Positions 42,645 to 50,973 of a DNA stretch of 64,000 bases are shown here, piece after piece. The notes beneath the pieces were generated by a model. It was given only the letters and a program-made list of their open reading frames with translations. It had not been told where the DNA came from and ran no database searches. This DNA comes from Nitrospirota bacterium. Lineage in GTDB: Bacteria; Nitrospirota; JACRHL01. The stretch is taken from assembly GCA_029858285.1 (NCBI GenBank), contig JAOUFN010000001.1, positions 165,910-229,909 on the forward strand. Direction: 5' to 3'. The translations under genes were made by a program, and so were the position numbers. The stretch's first letter is position 1. Every line of letters begins with the position of its first letter.

Positions 42645-44642
42645 ATGGATCTGGATGCAGAGCTCAAGTCCATCTTTTTCGAGGAAGGCCGCGAACACAT
42701 CGCCTCCCTCGAAGAGGATCTGATTCAGCTCGAAAATGAGTCCGGCACGGGGCAGGCGGTCAACCACGAACTGGTCAACCGCATCTTCCGTTCCGCACAC
42801 ACCATCAAGGGCGGCGCGGGCAGCGTCGGCTTCGGGGAACTTTCGGGCTTTACCCACACGGTCGAAAACGTGCTCGACCGTGTGCGGGAAAACCAGATCA
42901 GCATTACCCAGGAGCTGGTTTCCGTCCTGCTGAACGCCGTGGACTGCATGTCCCGGCTGCTGGACGCCGCCATGGGCGAGGGCACCCCTCCCGACAGCAC
43001 CGAACTGGCCGCTCTGGTGGCGCAGTTGAACAGCCATCTTGGCGACGCGGTTTCCGCCGCCAGCGCCCTGGCTGACCAGGCCACGGAAAAGGTGCGGCGC
43101 CAGAAAACCGACCGCGACCATACTTTTGCCATCGACCTCAAGCTCCACCCCCAGGTGATGCAAAACGGCACCGATCCGTTGATGCTGCTCACCGAGCTCA
43201 AGGACCATGGCCAGGTGACGCTGAAAGCCGTCCACACCGAAAACTGTCCACCGCTGGAGCAGATGGACCCCTACGCCCTCTACCTGTCGTGGGACGTGGA
43301 GGTGACTGGCCGTCTGACCGGCGCCGATCTGGACAACGTCTTCATTTTCGTCTCGGACGAGAGTCCCCTCAGGTACCGCGACATTACCCCCGAAGCCCCG
43401 GTTGTCAAAAAGGCCGTGCCGCGGTCTGCCTCCGAGGTAGCCCCCGGACGGGACCGCAGCAAGCTGAACTCGGTACGCGTGGACACGGACCGTCTGGACC
43501 GCCTGGTAAACCTGGTCGGGGAACTTGTCATCGGGCAGGCCCGCGTCACCCAGACCACCCAGTCTACCGGAGCCGCCCCGGAAGTCACCGCCGCCGTCGA
43601 GGCTCTGGAGCGGATTACCCGCGACCTTCAGGATGAGGCCATGGGCATGCGCATGCTGCCGATCGGCCCCACCTTCGTCCAGTTCCAGCGTGTGGTGCGC
43701 GACCTGGCCATGTCCCAGGGCAAGGAAGTGTCGTTGCAGATCAGCGGTCAGGAGACCGAACTCGACAAGAGCATCATCGAAAAGATCAGCGACCCCCTCA
43801 AACACATGGTGCGCAACGCCGTCGACCACGGCCTCGAAACCCCCGAGGAGCGCCGCCAGGCGGGCAAGAGCGAAACCGGGGAACTGGTCCTGTCGGCGTT
43901 CCATTCCGAGGGCAACATCGTCATCGAGATATCCGACGACGGCAAGGGGCTGGACGCCGCCGCCATCGCCGCCAAGGCGGTGAAGGAGGGGCTGATTCCC
44001 CCGGACCACACCCTCAGCGAGACGGAAATCCACCAGTTGATCTTCCACCCCGGCCTGTCTACCGCCAAGCAGGTGACCGACGTCTCCGGCCGTGGTGTGG
44101 GCATGGACGTGGTGAAACGCAACATCGAGGAACTGCGTGGCCGGGTACAGATTCAGTCGACCCGGGGCGCCGGGTCCACCTTCCGCATCACCCTGCCCCT
44201 GACCCTGGCCATCATCGACGGCATGGCCATGTCGGTGGGCGGAGAGGTGTTCCTGGTACCGCTGCTGTCCATCGTGGAATCCATCCGCCCGCAGGCGCGG
44301 GACGTGCAGACCGTGGCCGAGCGCGGCGAAATGGTGCAGGTGCGGGGCGACGTGCTGCCGGTCATCCGCCTGCACGAAGAACTCAACGTGTTTTCCGAGT
44401 ACCGGCGACCGGAAGAAGCGCTGCTGATTGTGGTTGAGGTGGCCGGGCGCCGCTATTGCCTGCTGGTGGATGACATCCTCGGACAGCAGCAGGTGGTGAT
44501 CAAGAGCATTGAGCAGAACTACGCCAAGGTGGTGGGTGTCTCCGGGGCCACCATCCTGGGTGACGGGCGCGTGGCCATGATCATCGACGTGCCCGCGCTG
44601 GTGCGCAAGGTGTTCGAACACCAGAGCGTCGGCATGGCCTAG
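42645..44642 (+). CDS. cheA: Chemotaxis histidine kinase CheA
   Basis: 665 residues. HPt domain (1-105) with His52 in RSAHTIKGGAGSVGF; a middle domain (about 140-270, FAIDLKLHPQVMQ...YALYLSWDVEV...NVFIFVSDES) unlike the E. coli P2; dimerisation helices (about 280-340, VRVDTDRLDRLVNLVGELVIGQARVTQ); HATPase with HMVRNAVDHGLETPEER (N box), ISDDGKGLD (G1) and SGRGVGMDVVKRNI (G2); CheW-like domain at the C-terminus. GAGGGG precedes the ATG. Phosphorylates CheY and CheB. The 98-base gap after cheY holds no gene. Confidence 0.96.
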   Translation: MDLDAELKSIFFEEGREHIASLEEDLIQLENESGTGQAVNHELVNRIFRSAHTIKGGAGSVGFGELSGFTHTVENVLDRVRENQISITQELVSVLLNAVDCMSRLLDAAMGEGTPPDSTELAALVAQLNSHLGDAVSAASALADQATEKVRRQKTDRDHTFAIDLKLHPQVMQNGTDPLMLLTELKDHGQVTLKAVHTENCPPLEQMDPYALYLSWDVEVTGRLTGADLDNVFIFVSDESPLRYRDITPEAPVVKKAVPRSASEVAPGRDRSKLNSVRVDTDRLDRLVNLVGELVIGQARVTQTTQSTGAAPEVTAAVEALERITRDLQDEAMGMRMLPIGPTFVQFQRVVRDLAMSQGKEVSLQISGQETELDKSIIEKISDPLKHMVRNAVDHGLETPEERRQAGKSETGELVLSAFHSEGNIVIEISDDGKGLDAAAIAAKAVKEGLIPPDHTLSETEIHQLIFHPGLSTAKQVTDVSGRGVGMDVVKRNIEELRGRVQIQSTRGAGSTFRITLPLTLAIIDGMAMSVGGEVFLVPLLSIVESIRPQARDVQTVAERGEMVQVRGDVLPVIRLHEELNVFSEYRRPEEALLIVVEVAGRRYCLLVDDILGQQQVVIKSIEQNYAKVVGVSGATILGDGRVAMIIDVPALVRKVFEHQSVGMA

Positions 44643-44777
44643 GGGAGCCGAAAATCCGGCAAAAAGGGGGTGTCTTTGCCCTCATCACGGCGCTCCGATC
44701 CGCCGAGAAGATGGGTGTAGTGTCATTTATCACCGCCTCAGCCCATTGTGAAGCGGGCACCCTGATTGGAGCCCACC

Positions 44778-45320
44778 ATGGCCACCGCCATTGACCAAAC
44801 CAGTACCCAGACCAGCACCAAATCCAGCCAGGGCCCAGTCCGTGGCGACCAGTTTGATCGCAATAACCTGAGCGAATACCTCACTTTCACCCTCGGCGGG
44901 GAAGAGTACGGCATTCCCATTCTGGTGGTGCAGGAAATCATCGGCTACCAGCGGCCGACGCCGATCCCCAGCACACCGGCCTGGGTACAGGGGGTGGTCA
45001 ACATTCGCGGAACGGTGATTCCGGTGGTGGACGTGCGCGCCATCTTTCACATGCCCACCATTGAATACGGCACCGGCAGCGTCATCATCGTAAATCGTGT
45101 GGGTGACCGGGTGATCGGCGCCGCCGTGGACGCTGTGAATGACGTGCTGGCCTTCAGGGCCGACCAGATTCAGGCCACCCCGGAAATTTCCGATCAGGTG
45201 CAGATTCACTACGTGGATGGGCTGGGAAAGCATGACAATCGTCTGGTCATGCTGCTGGACATGGCCGAAATGGTCACCCAGGGGCTGGACGGCGTAGACC
45301 TGGGCGCCGCCTCCGAGTAA
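44778..45320 (+). CDS. cheW: Chemotaxis coupling protein CheW
   Basis: 180 residues. A Thr/Ser/Gln-rich lead (about 1-30) precedes the CheW fold: YLTFTLGGEEYGIPILVVQEIIGYQRPTPIP, WVQGVVNIRGTVIPVVDVRAIF, GAAVDAVNDVLAFRADQIQATPE, LDMAEMV. It couples CheA to receptors. ATG 44778 has GGAG six bases upstream; a TTG at 44766 is possible but would contain that ribosome-binding site. Last gene of the cluster; dusB converges on it. Confidence 0.96.
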   Translation: MATAIDQTSTQTSTKSSQGPVRGDQFDRNNLSEYLTFTLGGEEYGIPILVVQEIIGYQRPTPIPSTPAWVQGVVNIRGTVIPVVDVRAIFHMPTIEYGTGSVIIVNRVGDRVIGAAVDAVNDVLAFRADQIQATPEISDQVQIHYVDGLGKHDNRLVMLLDMAEMVTQGLDGVDLGAASE

Positions 45321-45359
45321 TCCGCCACAGGCAGGGGGTGGTGCCCGCCGGAGGACCGG

Positions 45360-46385
45360 TTACTCGACGGCCACGCCGCCCCCGTGGCTGCTGCCCAGGG
45401 GCAGGGCCCTGCCGAAAAAGTCGTTCACGGCATCCACCAACTGCCCCAACGTGTCGATATCCTGCACGGCACTGCGGAATTTGCCGCCGTCCCGCATCCC
45501 CTTGGTGTACCAGCACACGTGCTTGCGCATCTCCAGGGTCGCGGTGCGCTCCCCGGCGTGCTCCACATACAACGCCAAGTGGTGCAGCATGACAGCGCGG
45601 CGCTCCTCCGGGGTCGGAGGAGGGGCCGGTGTGCCGCTCCGCCACTCGGAGAGAATTTCCCGAAAAATCCATGGATTGCCCTGAGCGGCCCGGCCGATCA
45701 TGACGCCTGCGGCGCCGGTTTCGGCCAGCATGCGCGTGGCATCGGCGGCGGAACACACGTCGCCGTTGCCGATCACCGGGATGGACACCGCCCGCACCGT
45801 GCGCCCGATCACCCCCCAGTCGGCCCGGCCGTTGAACATCTGGTCCCGGGTGCGGCCATGCACGGTGACCCCTTTCACCCCCTCGCTTTCGGCCATTTGC
45901 GCGTATTCCGGGGCATTGACCTGAGCGGCGTTCCAGCCGGCGCGGATCTTGATGGTCACCGGAACCTTCACGGCCCGCACCACCGCACCGATGATGCGGG
46001 CGGAGCGCGGCACGTCGCGCATCAGGGCGCACCCCGCGCCGCGGGTGACCACCTTGCGCACCGGACAGCCGATGTTGATGTCCACCACATGCGCCCCGGC
46101 CTCTTCGGCGATCGCTGCGGCGCGGGCCATGGGCTCCGGGTCATCGCCGAAAATCTGCATCACCACCGGCCACTCGTCCGGGTGGGTGAGCAGGTAGCGG
46201 CTGGTGCGCTCGTTGGCCCGCACCAACCCGTTGCTGCTGACCAGTTCGGACACCACCATGCCCGCCCCCAGCCCGCGCGCCAGACGCCGGAACGGCAGAT
46301 TGGTAATGCCCGACAGGGGCGCCAGTGCCAAGGCGTTGGGAAAGGTGACGCCGCCGATGGACAGGGGTGGCGGGTTGAAGGTCAT
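45360..46385 (-). CDS. dusB: tRNA-dihydrouridine synthase (DusB type)
   Basis: 341 residues. FMN-dependent TIM-barrel enzyme that reduces uridines in tRNA D-loops. Motifs: LALAPLSGITNLPFRRL, VVMQIFGDDPEPMARAA, DINIGCPVRKVVTRGAGCALM with catalytic Cys in GAGC, VPVTIKIRAGW, TVHGRTRDQMFNG, VIGNGDVCSAADA and GVMIGRAAQGNPW. The ATG at 46385 overlaps the tsaD stop by four bases (ATGA). Usual family position is next to fis; that gene is absent here. Confidence 0.94.
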   Translation of the reverse strand: MTFNPPPLSIGGVTFPNALALAPLSGITNLPFRRLARGLGAGMVVSELVSSNGLVRANERTSRYLLTHPDEWPVVMQIFGDDPEPMARAAAIAEEAGAHVVDINIGCPVRKVVTRGAGCALMRDVPRSARIIGAVVRAVKVPVTIKIRAGWNAAQVNAPEYAQMAESEGVKGVTVHGRTRDQMFNGRADWGVIGRTVRAVSIPVIGNGDVCSAADATRMLAETGAAGVMIGRAAQGNPWIFREILSEWRSGTPAPPPTPEERRAVMLHHLALYVEHAGERTATLEMRKHVCWYTKGMRDGGKFRSAVQDIDTLGQLVDAVNDFFGRALPLGSSHGGGVAVE

Positions 46386-47410
46386 GAGTGTCCTCCTCCC
46401 ACCGGCAGCCGCGCCGCCGCGTCCAGCTCCAGCCCGGATTCCCGGCCCGCCTGCATCATGCGCATGCCCGCAGCGGCGACCATGGCGGCGTTGTCGGTAC
46501 ACAGGGGGGGGGGAGGGACAACCACCTCGCAGCCGATGGGCCGCGCACGCTCCTCCATGGCCGCTTTCAGACGCTGGTTGGCGGCCACGCCGCCCACCAC
46601 CACCAAGGTGGATAGATTTTCGCGGGCCACCGCCCACATGGCCTTGGCGGACAGTGCATCCACCACCGCCTCCTGATAGCTGGCGGCGATGTCCGGCAAC
46701 TGCTCCGTTCCCCATGCGTGTTTTTCGAGGTAGACGCGCAGGGCGGTTTTAAGGCCAGAAAAGCTGAAATCCAGCCGCTGGTCCAGCCAGGCGCGGGGGA
46801 ATGCGATCGCATCCGCACGGCCACGGGCGGCCAGCCGCTCGATTTCCGGGCCGCCGGGGTAGGGCAGGCCCAGCAGTTTTGCCCCCTTGTCCAGCGCCTC
46901 GCCCGCCGCGTCGTCGATGGTGCGCCCCAGTTCGGCGAAAACCAGCCCTTCGTCCACGCGGTACAGGCTGGTGTGTCCACCCGACACCACCATGGCCAGG
47001 AAGGGAAATTGCAAATCCGGGCGGTACAGGAAGGCGGCGGCGACGTGGGCCTCCAGATGGTTGACCCCCACCAGCGGCACCTTGAGTCCCCAAGCCAGCG
47101 CCTTGGCGTAGGAGACACCCACCAACACCGCGCCGATCAGCCCCGGACCACGGGTGACCGCCACCGCGCCGATGTCGGCCAGGGTAACCCCGGCGTCGGC
47201 CAGGGCCTTCTGGAGCAAACCGTCGATGGCCTCCAGATGGCAGCGCGAGGCCACCTCGGGCACCACGCCGCCAAAGCGGCGGTGAACGGCCACCTGCGAG
47301 GCCAGGGCGTGGCCCAGTACCCGGTCGGGGGCCTGAAACACCGCCACGGCGGTTTCATCGCAGGAGGTTTCGATGGCCAGCATCAGGCTGTCGGGGGAAA
47401 AATTGCGCAT
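46382..47410 (-). CDS. tsaD: tRNA threonylcarbamoyladenosine transferase catalytic subunit
   Basis: 342 residues. Transfers threonylcarbamoyl to A37 of ANN-reading tRNAs, with TsaB and TsaE. Metal-binding HxxxH in VNHLEAHVAAAF; LAIETSCDETAVAVF at the N-terminus, TRGPGLIGAVLVGVSYAKALAW, VVSGGHTSLYRV, DFSFSGLKTALR, VVGGVAANQRLK and a final CTDNAAMVAAAG. ATG 47410 lies about ten bases after a perfect TATAAT (47419-47424, minus strand), so its transcript may be nearly leaderless or start translation at Met10 (47383). Confidence 0.96.
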   Translation of the reverse strand: MRNFSPDSLMLAIETSCDETAVAVFQAPDRVLGHALASQVAVHRRFGGVVPEVASRCHLEAIDGLLQKALADAGVTLADIGAVAVTRGPGLIGAVLVGVSYAKALAWGLKVPLVGVNHLEAHVAAAFLYRPDLQFPFLAMVVSGGHTSLYRVDEGLVFAELGRTIDDAAGEALDKGAKLLGLPYPGGPEIERLAARGRADAIAFPRAWLDQRLDFSFSGLKTALRVYLEKHAWGTEQLPDIAASYQEAVVDALSAKAMWAVARENLSTLVVVGGVAANQRLKAAMEERARPIGCEVVVPPPPLCTDNAAMVAAAGMRMMQAGRESGLELDAAARLPVGGGHS

Positions 47411-47469
47411 ATCCGGTCATTATACCGCAGTGGGACGGGGGGCCCCAGACGGGCGGAACGGGGGGCGGG

Positions 47470-47643
47470 TTACCCCTCCCGGTCGCGCAGCAGCACGGTG
47501 CCCAGGGCGAACAGCAGCACGCCGAAGGCGGTGAGTTGCAGCATCGCCCCCATGCCCAGCCCCTGGGGATAGAGGTTGAGGATCAGCACCGCCCCCACCG
47601 CCGTCAGACCGGCCACCTGTAACAGTTTCGCCAGGTGTTTCAT
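47470..47643 (-). CDS. Small two-helix membrane protein
   Basis: 57 residues, not recognised. Sequence begins MKHLAKLLQVAGLTAVGAVLIL and has two hydrophobic segments (about residues 7-24 and 29-51) separated by a short PQGLGMG turn, ending in a charged RDREG tail, which predicts an inner-membrane hairpin. Its ATG overlaps the stop codon of the BamD-like gene by four bases (ATGA), which is the main support for a real gene. Function unknown; it could assist the lipoprotein. Confidence 0.6.
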   Translation of the reverse strand: MKHLAKLLQVAGLTAVGAVLILNLYPQGLGMGAMLQLTAFGVLLFALGTVLLRDREG

Positions 47644-48398
47644 TGGGCCGGGGCCGGGTGTTTTTTGAGCGCGGCTTCGGCCCGGTGACGCAGCTTCTTG
47701 CTGCCCCGGCCGGAGTCGATAAAGCGTTGGTACGCCTGGGCCGCCTCGTCCGGCTTGCCGGATTTCGCCAAAACGCGGGCGGTGTAGTACGCACCATCGG
47801 CGGCGGCAGCGGTATCGGGATAAGTTTCCGCCAGTTCCTGAAGGCGGCCCAGCGCCGGATCAAAGCGCCCGGTGCGCAGGTAAAAACGGGCTATCGACAG
47901 GGTATGAATCGCCAGTTGCTCGTCGGCCCACTTGCGCCAGACACGGGCCTGCGCCTCCGGCGGTGAACCGGGATAGTTGGCGATCAGCCGGTCGAATTCG
48001 GCGCCTGCCTTGAAGGGGATGGTCGGGTCGCGGTCGCCGGAGCGGAACTGGCGCACCCAGCTTACCCCTTTCTGGAACTGGGCGTAGGGTGCCCAGGGGT
48101 GGGTGGTGTGCAGTTCCATAAAACGCCCGTATTCGTCCACCGCTTCCGGGAACTGGCGCAGCCGGTAGTGCCCCTCGGCGTTGGCCATGATCTCTTCGGC
48201 GCTGTAGGTGATTTTGGTCTGCACCCCCTCCGCCGTGTGTACCGGCTTGACGTCAATGCCCATGGTTTCGCGCAGGGCGCGGGCGCTTTCGTCCTTGTAG
48301 GTGGCGCAGCCGCTCGCCAACAACGTCAGTAGCAACAGGGAAACCAGAGGCAGGCGGGGCAGCACGGGCAGACCGGGGAAAGGGGACAAATTGCGCAT
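47640..48398 (-). CDS. BamD-like outer-membrane lipoprotein with TPR repeats
   Basis: 252 residues. Lipoprotein signal peptide with lipobox LLASGC, mature Cys31. Residues about 70-240 form helical TPR-like repeats: EGHYRLRQFPEAVDEYGRFMELH, YAQFQKGVSWVRQFR, FDRLIANYPGSPPEAQARVW, ARFYLRTGRFDPALGRLQELAETYPDTAAAADGAYY, with the BamD-type spacing of YPxS/T between repeats. BamD delivers barrel proteins to BamA. A related YbgF/CpoB-like periplasmic TPR role is an alternative. ATG 48398. Small membrane-protein gene overlaps its end. Confidence 0.8.
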   Translation of the reverse strand: MRNLSPFPGLPVLPRLPLVSLLLLTLLASGCATYKDESARALRETMGIDVKPVHTAEGVQTKITYSAEEIMANAEGHYRLRQFPEAVDEYGRFMELHTTHPWAPYAQFQKGVSWVRQFRSGDRDPTIPFKAGAEFDRLIANYPGSPPEAQARVWRKWADEQLAIHTLSIARFYLRTGRFDPALGRLQELAETYPDTAAAADGAYYTARVLAKSGKPDEAAQAYQRFIDSGRGSKKLRHRAEAALKKHPAPAQ

Positions 48399-48465
48399 GG
48401 GCGGGGAGGATATCACAACCGGGGACGGCGAGGCAGTGGAGCGGAAACGCCGGGACGGGGGGAAA

Positions 48466-49746
48466 TCAAGCCTCAGGCGCAGCGGGGTCGGAATAGCGTT
48501 CGCGCAGGGCCAGGATGTCCGGCAGCGCCGACTGGAAGGCCGCCACCATCCCCGGATCCAGGTGGTTGCCGGCGCAGCGGTGCAGCTCGGCCTCGGCTTC
48601 CTCCACCGGCCAGGCGCGCTTGTAGGGACGCACCGAGGTGAGGGCGTCGAACATGTCGCACACCGCAACGATGCGGCCCGAAACGGGGATGTCCTCGCCG
48701 CCGATTCCGGTCGGATAGCCGGTGGCGTCCCATTTTTCGTGGTGGGTGAGGGCGATTTCGTGGGCCATTTGCAGCAGGTCGGAGCTATGGCCTTCGAGGA
48801 TGCGGGCGCCGATGGTGGTGTGGGTTTTCATGATCTCCCACTCCTCTGCGTCCAGTTTGGCGGGCTTGAGCAGGATGCGGTCGGGGATGCCGATTTTGCC
48901 GATGTCGTGCATCGGGCTGGCGTTGAGCAACAATTCCCGCTGTTCCGCGCTCCAGCCGATCTCGGTGGACAGGCGCGCGCAGTATTGGCTCATGCGCACC
49001 ACATGGTTGCCGGTTTCGTTGTCGCGGTAGTCCACCGCCTTGCCGAGGCGGCGGATGATTTCCAGCCGGGTTTCGTGCAGTTCGTGGGTGCGGCGCCGGA
49101 CCTGCTCCTCGAGGTTGCGGTTCTGATCGCGCACCGCGTTGTGCAGCAGGCGCACCTCCAGCATGTTGCAGACGCGGTGCAGCACCTCGGCGTGAACGTA
49201 GGGTTTGGTGATGAAGTCCTGCGCCCCCTCGTCCAGTGCGCGCAGCCGGGTGGGCATGTCGTCCTGGGCGGTGAGCATCAGCACCGGCAGATAACTTTCG
49301 GCCTGGGAGCTACGCTCGATCTCGGTGAGTTGCCCCAGCACCTCAAAACCGCCCAGATGGGGCATGCGGATATCCAGAAGCACCAGATCGTAGCGGTGCT
49401 GGCGATACATGTCGGCCACCTGACGCGGGTCGGTGGTGGCAAACAGGTTGCGGAAGCCGTAGTTGCGCAGCATTTTTTGCAGCACGTCCACATTGCTCTG
49501 CTGGTCGTCCACGATCAGGATCGAGGCGGCGGCATAGCGCTCCGGAAGGCCAGTGGCCGAGAGGGTGCGGCGCCGGGAGGGCATGGCCAGAAAGGGGTAA
49601 TTGGGGCGCGGCGAAGAAGGCTGCGGTGAAGAAGACTGCGAAGCGGGTTGCGGCGAAGGCGGTGAAACAGGCCGCGAAGAAGCCGAGGCAGTGGACTGCG
49701 CGGATACCGCTGATGCGGGCGGGGGGGGCGGGGTCGGATCGGGCAT
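48466..49746 (-). CDS. Response regulator with intact HD-GYP phosphodiesterase domain
   Basis: 426 residues. A Pro/Ser/Ala-rich lead (1-60), receiver domain (about 75-195, ILIVDDQQSNVDVLQKML, LVLLDIRMPHLGGFEVLGQL, FITKPYVHAEVL), a short coiled-coil, and HD-GYP (about 230-420) with SPMHDIGKIGIPD, LTHHEKWDATGYPTGIGGEDIP and AVCDMFDALTSVRPYK. All metal ligands and GYP are present, so c-di-GMP hydrolysis is expected. ATG 49746 follows AGAGGAG. It contrasts with the degenerate HD-GYP regulator at 16317-17759. Cognate kinase not in the window. Confidence 0.92.
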   Translation of the reverse strand: MPDPTPPPPPASAVSAQSTASASSRPVSPPSPQPASQSSSPQPSSPRPNYPFLAMPSRRRTLSATGLPERYAAASILIVDDQQSNVDVLQKMLRNYGFRNLFATTDPRQVADMYRQHRYDLVLLDIRMPHLGGFEVLGQLTEIERSSQAESYLPVLMLTAQDDMPTRLRALDEGAQDFITKPYVHAEVLHRVCNMLEVRLLHNAVRDQNRNLEEQVRRRTHELHETRLEIIRRLGKAVDYRDNETGNHVVRMSQYCARLSTEIGWSAEQRELLLNASPMHDIGKIGIPDRILLKPAKLDAEEWEIMKTHTTIGARILEGHSSDLLQMAHEIALTHHEKWDATGYPTGIGGEDIPVSGRIVAVCDMFDALTSVRPYKRAWPVEEAEAELHRCAGNHLDPGMVAAFQSALPDILALRERYSDPAAPEA

Positions 49747-50111
49747 GGCCGGGCTCCTCTGCGCGGATGGAACCCACATTGTCACTCGCACCGGGTGTTT
49801 TCCGCAACCGGGGAAATCGGCCCTCACTTCATGGAATTGCCGGTACCGCGGCGGCACCGGGAACAAAGTTGTCACCCCTGCCGCTGACGGTGGTTCTTTT
49901 TTGCACGGTCACGGGTCACGCCGCGGCTGTTTTCGCCCGGAAACAAAACATAAAATACATTGAAAACAGCTCTTTGCGTAAACATTCCACTCCCCGGAAG
50001 TGGCGGCATATTTTGTGCATATTATAGACATGCACTTGCTCCGCTGACCGTGGCCCAGGGACGGGCCGCGGCACGGGGCCTCGGACCGAGGTATCTGGAG
50101 GATCGCGCGAC
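49747..50111. promoter_or_regulatory. Divergent region before the PilZ gene with a 21-bp palindrome
   Basis: No gene in these 365 bases. An AT-rich section (49930-50040) contains a small hairpin CCACT-n7-AGTGG (49988-50004) and a perfect interrupted palindrome GTGCAT-n9-ATGCAC at 50015-50035. The latter overlaps a -10-like TATTAT (50020-50025) pointing toward the PilZ gene, where a repressor bound to it would block transcription. The ribosome-binding site TGGAGG is about ten bases before the PilZ ATG. Confidence 0.45.
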
Positions 50112-50570
50112 ATGGGATTTTTTGACTGGCTGTTTTCCGACGCCGACAAACGCAAGACGGCCCACCTGCCCGCCACCGCAAACAGTCGCCGGGTGGTGAT
50201 GAGGTCGAGAGAGCGTGTCGCCCAACGGCAGTTCAAACGCTATGCGCTTCGGGTACCGGTCTGCGTGAGGGCCGACGGCAAGGAGGTGTGGGGCGACTCC
50301 ACCATGCTGGGCATGGGTGGGGTGTTCATCAATTGCCCCCTGCCGCTGGACACCGCCACCGACGTGACCCTGGCGCTGGAACTGGAGCGCGGTCTGGGTT
50401 CACAACCGTTCGAGGTGCACGGCGCGGTGGCCTACCAGACCGGCAACGGCATGGGCATCCGCTTTACCGGCCTTTCCCAGGCCGATTACCGCCGTCTGCG
50501 CGATGTGATGGTCTATTCCGTCGCGGCGCTGGAGGATGGCACCGGCGACGCCGACGCCGGGATCTGCTAG
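50112..50570 (+). CDS. PilZ-domain protein
   Basis: 152 residues. A PilZ-like barrel from about residue 40: RQFKRYALRVPVCV supplies the first c-di-GMP motif (RxxxR), but the second motif, normally DxSxxG, reads MLGMGG in STMLGMGGVFI. VTLALELE, FEVHGAVAYQTGNGMGIRFTGL follow the fold. Binding of c-di-GMP may therefore be weak or absent. It lies 1.6 kb from the REC-HD-GYP gene in divergent orientation, a possible functional link. Start ATG follows TGGAGG with ten-base spacing. Confidence 0.8.
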   Translation: MGFFDWLFSDADKRKTAHLPATANSRRVVMRSRERVAQRQFKRYALRVPVCVRADGKEVWGDSTMLGMGGVFINCPLPLDTATDVTLALELERGLGSQPFEVHGAVAYQTGNGMGIRFTGLSQADYRRLRDVMVYSVAALEDGTGDADAGIC

Positions 50571-50622
50571 GCCCGAAGCCGCCGCCCAACCAGGCAAGGA
50601 ACCGCCAGACAAGAAGCTGCGC

Positions 50623-50952
50623 TCAGAAATTGACGGTGCGGGAGAACAGGCGGATCACCACCACGCCCGCAACGATCAGGGCCAGCCCCAGCACGGCGGG
50701 CAGGTCCGGCCTTTGGTGGAAGGCCACCACGCCCACCACCGCAATCAACACAATTCCAAGCCCCGACCAGACGGCGTAGGCCACGCCCATGGGGATGCTT
50801 TTGAGCACCAGACTGAGCAGGAAGAAGGCGGCGCCAAAGGCCACCACGGAAGCCAGCGCCGGTCCGGGCCGCGTCATGCCGCGGGAAAGCTGGAGGGCGG
50901 CGGTACCCGCCACATCGGCGATGACGGCCAGCAGCAAATAGACGTAGGGCAT
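50623..50952 (-). CDS. SMR-family multidrug/compound efflux protein with Asp at the coupling site
   Basis: 109 residues with four predicted membrane helices, the SMR (EmrE/SugE) length. The N-terminus MPYVYLLLAVIADVAGTAALQLSRG aligns with EmrE, but Asp13 takes the place of the essential proton-coupling Glu14. GVAYAVWSGLGIVLIAVVG matches the conserved GMAYAxWxGxG segment. In EmrE, Glu14 to Asp is partly functional with altered pKa. Substrate unknown; may prefer other compounds. SMR proteins often work as pairs, but no second gene is present. Confidence 0.9.
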   Translation of the reverse strand: MPYVYLLLAVIADVAGTAALQLSRGMTRPGPALASVVAFGAAFFLLSLVLKSIPMGVAYAVWSGLGIVLIAVVGVVAFHQRPDLPAVLGLALIVAGVVVIRLFSRTVNF

Positions 50953-50973
50953 GGAAACGGGTGTGTGGGTTTA

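Noticed and set aside
42543..44621. 692-codon minus-strand frame opposite cheA
   Set aside because: Shadow frame; cheA motifs are unmistakable on the plus strand.
44702..44709. GCCGAGAA as a second flagellar -10 box before cheW
   Set aside because: No TAAA-like element at the required 15-base distance.
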